Shown here: positions 60,655 through 62,456 of the stretch, one piece after another
Layout: the number at the start of each line of letters is the position of its first letter
Position numbering within the stretch: position 1 is the first letter of the stretch
Origin: an uncultured Bacteroidia bacterium
GTDB lineage: Bacteria > Bacteroidota > Bacteroidia > Bacteroidales > F082
Reading direction: 5' to 3'
DNA: 62,456 nucleotides
Assembly (NCBI GenBank): GCA_902801625.1
Contig: CADCJI010000019.1
Location: 1 to 62,456 of the forward strand
Program-made: the position numbers and the translations under genes
The notes under the pieces: model-generated
The model's database searches: none
What the model was told of the DNA's origin: nothing
What the model saw: only the letters and a program-made list of their open reading frames with translations

Positions 60655-62456
60655 ATGAAGGAATTCCAGACAAAAGACATCCGTAATGTTGCCCTCATCG
60701 GCGCAGCTAAATCGGGTAAGACCATCCTTGCCGAAAACATGCTTTTCGAAGGCAAGCTCATCAACAGAAAAGGTAGCACCGAAGAGAAAAACACCGTTTC
60801 CGACTACCGTCCCATCGAAATGGAACGTCAGATTTCGGTGAACGCTTCCATGATGTACACGATTTACAATGACAAAAAGATCAACATCCTGGATACCCCT
60901 GGTTTCAGTGATTTCTCTGGTGACATCGTTTCGTGCCTCACTGCTGCCGACATCGCTGTCTGCACCGTAAACGCCCAGTCGGGTGTTGAAGCCACCACCG
61001 AAAATGCTTGGCGCCATGCTGCCAACACCAACAAGCCCGTGGTGTTCTTCATGAACCAACTCGACCACAGCAACGCCAACTTTGACAACACGGTCCGCGA
61101 ACTGAAAGAATACTTTGGCGACAAGGTTACGCCTATCCAATATCCCGTCAACGCCGGTGAAGACTTCAACGCCGTCATCGACTTGATCATGATGAAGATG
61201 TTGGTCTTTAAGAACGGCAATGGCGCTCCTGAAGTGCAGGACATCCCTGCCGCCGAGATGGCCAAGGCTGAAGAGCTGCACAACAACCTCATCGAGCACG
61301 CTGCCGAAGGCGAAGAGGCTCTGATGGAGAAGTTCTTCGAAGAGATGACCCTGAGCGAGGAAGATATGGAACGCGGTATTCACCTGGGTATCGTCAACCG
61401 TGAGATGTTCCCCGTCATCTGCGGCGCTGCCAAGCGTGGTGTGGGTGTCACCCGTCTGATGGATTTCATCATCAACGCCTGCCCGTCACCTGCCGACATG
61501 CCTGCTATCAAAGCCAAGAACGGCCAAGAGTTCCACAACAGCGTCGACGACCCGACTGCCTTGTTCATCTTCAAGGTGACCACCGAGCAGAACCTCGGCG
61601 ATGTGGCCTGGATGCGCGTCTATGGTGGCACCGTGGTGAAGAGCCAAGACCTCATCAACCCGCGTACGGGCAACAAGGAGCGTCTGTCACAGCTGCTGGT
61701 GTTCCGCGGCAAGAACCGTGAAGAGGTTGAGAAAGTCAACGCTGGCGACATCATCTGCACCATCAAGTTGAAGGATGGCCGCATCGGTGATTCTTTAGTC
61801 GATGCCAAGGCTGCTGAAGCTATCTTCCCAGAGATTCCGTTCCCGAACCCGATCTTCTCGATTGCCGTCAAGGCCGTCAACTCACAAGAAGACGAAAAGC
61901 TCGGCAGCATCCTCAACGACATCCACAAGACCGACCCGACCGTCATCGCCGGTATGTCGCGCGAACTGCGCCAGAACATCCTGCAATGCCAGGGCGAATA
62001 TCACTTCAACACCCTGAAGTGGTACTTCGACAACGTCTATAAGATCGCCATCGAGACAGCTTCGCCGAAGATCCCGTATCGTGAGACCATCACCAAGAGC
62101 GCAAGCGCCAGCTACCGTCACAAGAAACAATCCGGTGGTAGCGGTCAATTCGGTGAGGTGCACATGCAACTGGCTCCTTACTTCGAGGGTTACACCGACC
62201 CGAGCGAACTGCAGGTGCGCGACAAGCAAGAGTACGAACTGCCTTGGGGCGGTAAGCTCATCTTCGCCAACTGCGTCGTCGGTGGTGCCATCGATGCCCG
62301 CTTCATGCCCGCCATCCTGAAGGGTGTCAACGAGCGTCTCGAGCAAGGCCCGCTGACGGGTTCCTATGCCCGCGACATCATCGTCTACATCTACGATGGT
62401 AAGATGCACCCGGTCGACTCCAACGAAATGGCCTTTAAGATCGCCGGTCGTATGGC
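60655..62456 (+). CDS. elongation factor G paralogue (EF-G2 type), 3' end cut by window edge
   Basis: At least 600 residues of a translational GTPase related to EF-G: P-loop GAAKSGKT (16-23), DTPGFSDF (80-87) and NQLD (134-137) in the G domain, then the EF-G domains II-IV. The residue at the catalytic His position of EF-G (DTPGHVDF) is Phe84 here. The N-terminal P-loop and this change match the EF-G2-type paralogue known from Bacteroides, which was reported to support translocation without GTP hydrolysis. It probably accompanies a housekeeping EF-G elsewhere. It runs off the right edge. Confidence 0.9.
   Translation, partial: MKEFQTKDIRNVALIGAAKSGKTILAENMLFEGKLINRKGSTEEKNTVSDYRPIEMERQISVNASMMYTIYNDKKINILDTPGFSDFSGDIVSCLTAADIAVCTVNAQSGVEATTENAWRHAANTNKPVVFFMNQLDHSNANFDNTVRELKEYFGDKVTPIQYPVNAGEDFNAVIDLIMMKMLVFKNGNGAPEVQDIPAAEMAKAEELHNNLIEHAAEGEEALMEKFFEEMTLSEEDMERGIHLGIVNREMFPVICGAAKRGVGVTRLMDFIINACPSPADMPAIKAKNGQEFHNSVDDPTALFIFKVTTEQNLGDVAWMRVYGGTVVKSQDLINPRTGNKERLSQLLVFRGKNREEVEKVNAGDIICTIKLKDGRIGDSLVDAKAAEAIFPEIPFPNPIFSIAVKAVNSQEDEKLGSILNDIHKTDPTVIAGMSRELRQNILQCQGEYHFNTLKWYFDNVYKIAIETASPKIPYRETITKSASASYRHKKQSGGSGQFGEVHMQLAPYFEGYTDPSELQVRDKQEYELPWGGKLIFANCVVGGAIDARFMPAILKGVNERLEQGPLTGSYARDIIVYIYDGKMHPVDSNEMAFKIAGRM

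Overview
The window comes from a member of the Bacteroidales. Genes are preceded by the Bacteroidota -7 promoter element (TAnnTTTG), four proteins end in type IX secretion sorting domains, and there is a TonB-dependent receptor of the CarboxypepD_reg/plug type, an Omp28-like protein, an L-fucose permease block and a phosphate butyryltransferase/butyrate kinase pair. The presence of T9SS cargo argues against Bacteroides itself. The species cannot be named from this sequence.

Layout: (1) 1-6476, minus strand: a defence-type operon of a PLD-nuclease/SNF2 helicase (frameshifted) and an Eco57I-type DNA methyltransferase that runs off the left edge, behind a long palindromic leader. (2) 7022-14895: a thiol, redox and cell-wall region with a lipoprotein LD-carboxypeptidase, DUF5714, iron alcohol dehydrogenase, glutathione peroxidase, two Cys-rich flavoproteins, a NifX-like protein and a C_GCAxxG_C_C protein. 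(3) 14919-24545: HYC_CC_PP protein plus TonB receptor, Sel1 lipoprotein, a ROK sugar kinase and three T9SS cargo proteins. (4) 24624-32384: a 38-aa lipoprotein, an MBOAT/SGNH O-acylation pair, an RNA phosphodiesterase, and a four-gene, stop/start-overlapped operon of exported proteins ending in a leucine-rich-repeat protein. (5) 32399-37272: DUF4160/DUF2442 pair, ptb-buk, ComF and envelope proteins. (6) 37375-46152: dUTPase, two TPR proteins, small lipoproteins, an EnvC-like activator and an SprT-like protease. (7) 46321-49815: a nucleotidyltransferase/GHMP-kinase fusion, an AT-rich GxxExxY nuclease gene between two copies of a palindromic repeat, a fucose permease and a mutarotase. (8) 49835-58943: surface-glycan genes (UDP-sugar 4,6-dehydratase, ManC, GT2, GNAT-like, priming sugar transferase) interrupted by a large FAD/Fe-S oxidase and a DUF3298 lipoprotein. 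(9) 59033-62456: a 5'-truncated tRNA-Asn remnant, a PfkB kinase and an EF-G paralogue whose catalytic histidine position is Phe, running off the right edge.

The most striking unexplained structure is in the repeats. Four copies of one 126-152 bp palindromic element (15413, 46151, 59244, 60408) sit between co-directional genes, with conserved terminal inverted repeats and a conserved GCGGCGG/CCGCCGC core. A second family of long hairpins brackets the GxxExxY nuclease gene. At least three further short palindromic families (CCTTCGAC-type, GTAGAGACGC-type and CCCCCTTTTAAGGGGG-type) occur both between genes and in frame inside genes, where they add peptide segments to lipoproteins and an oxidase. 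No CRISPR array, rRNA or intact tRNA was found.
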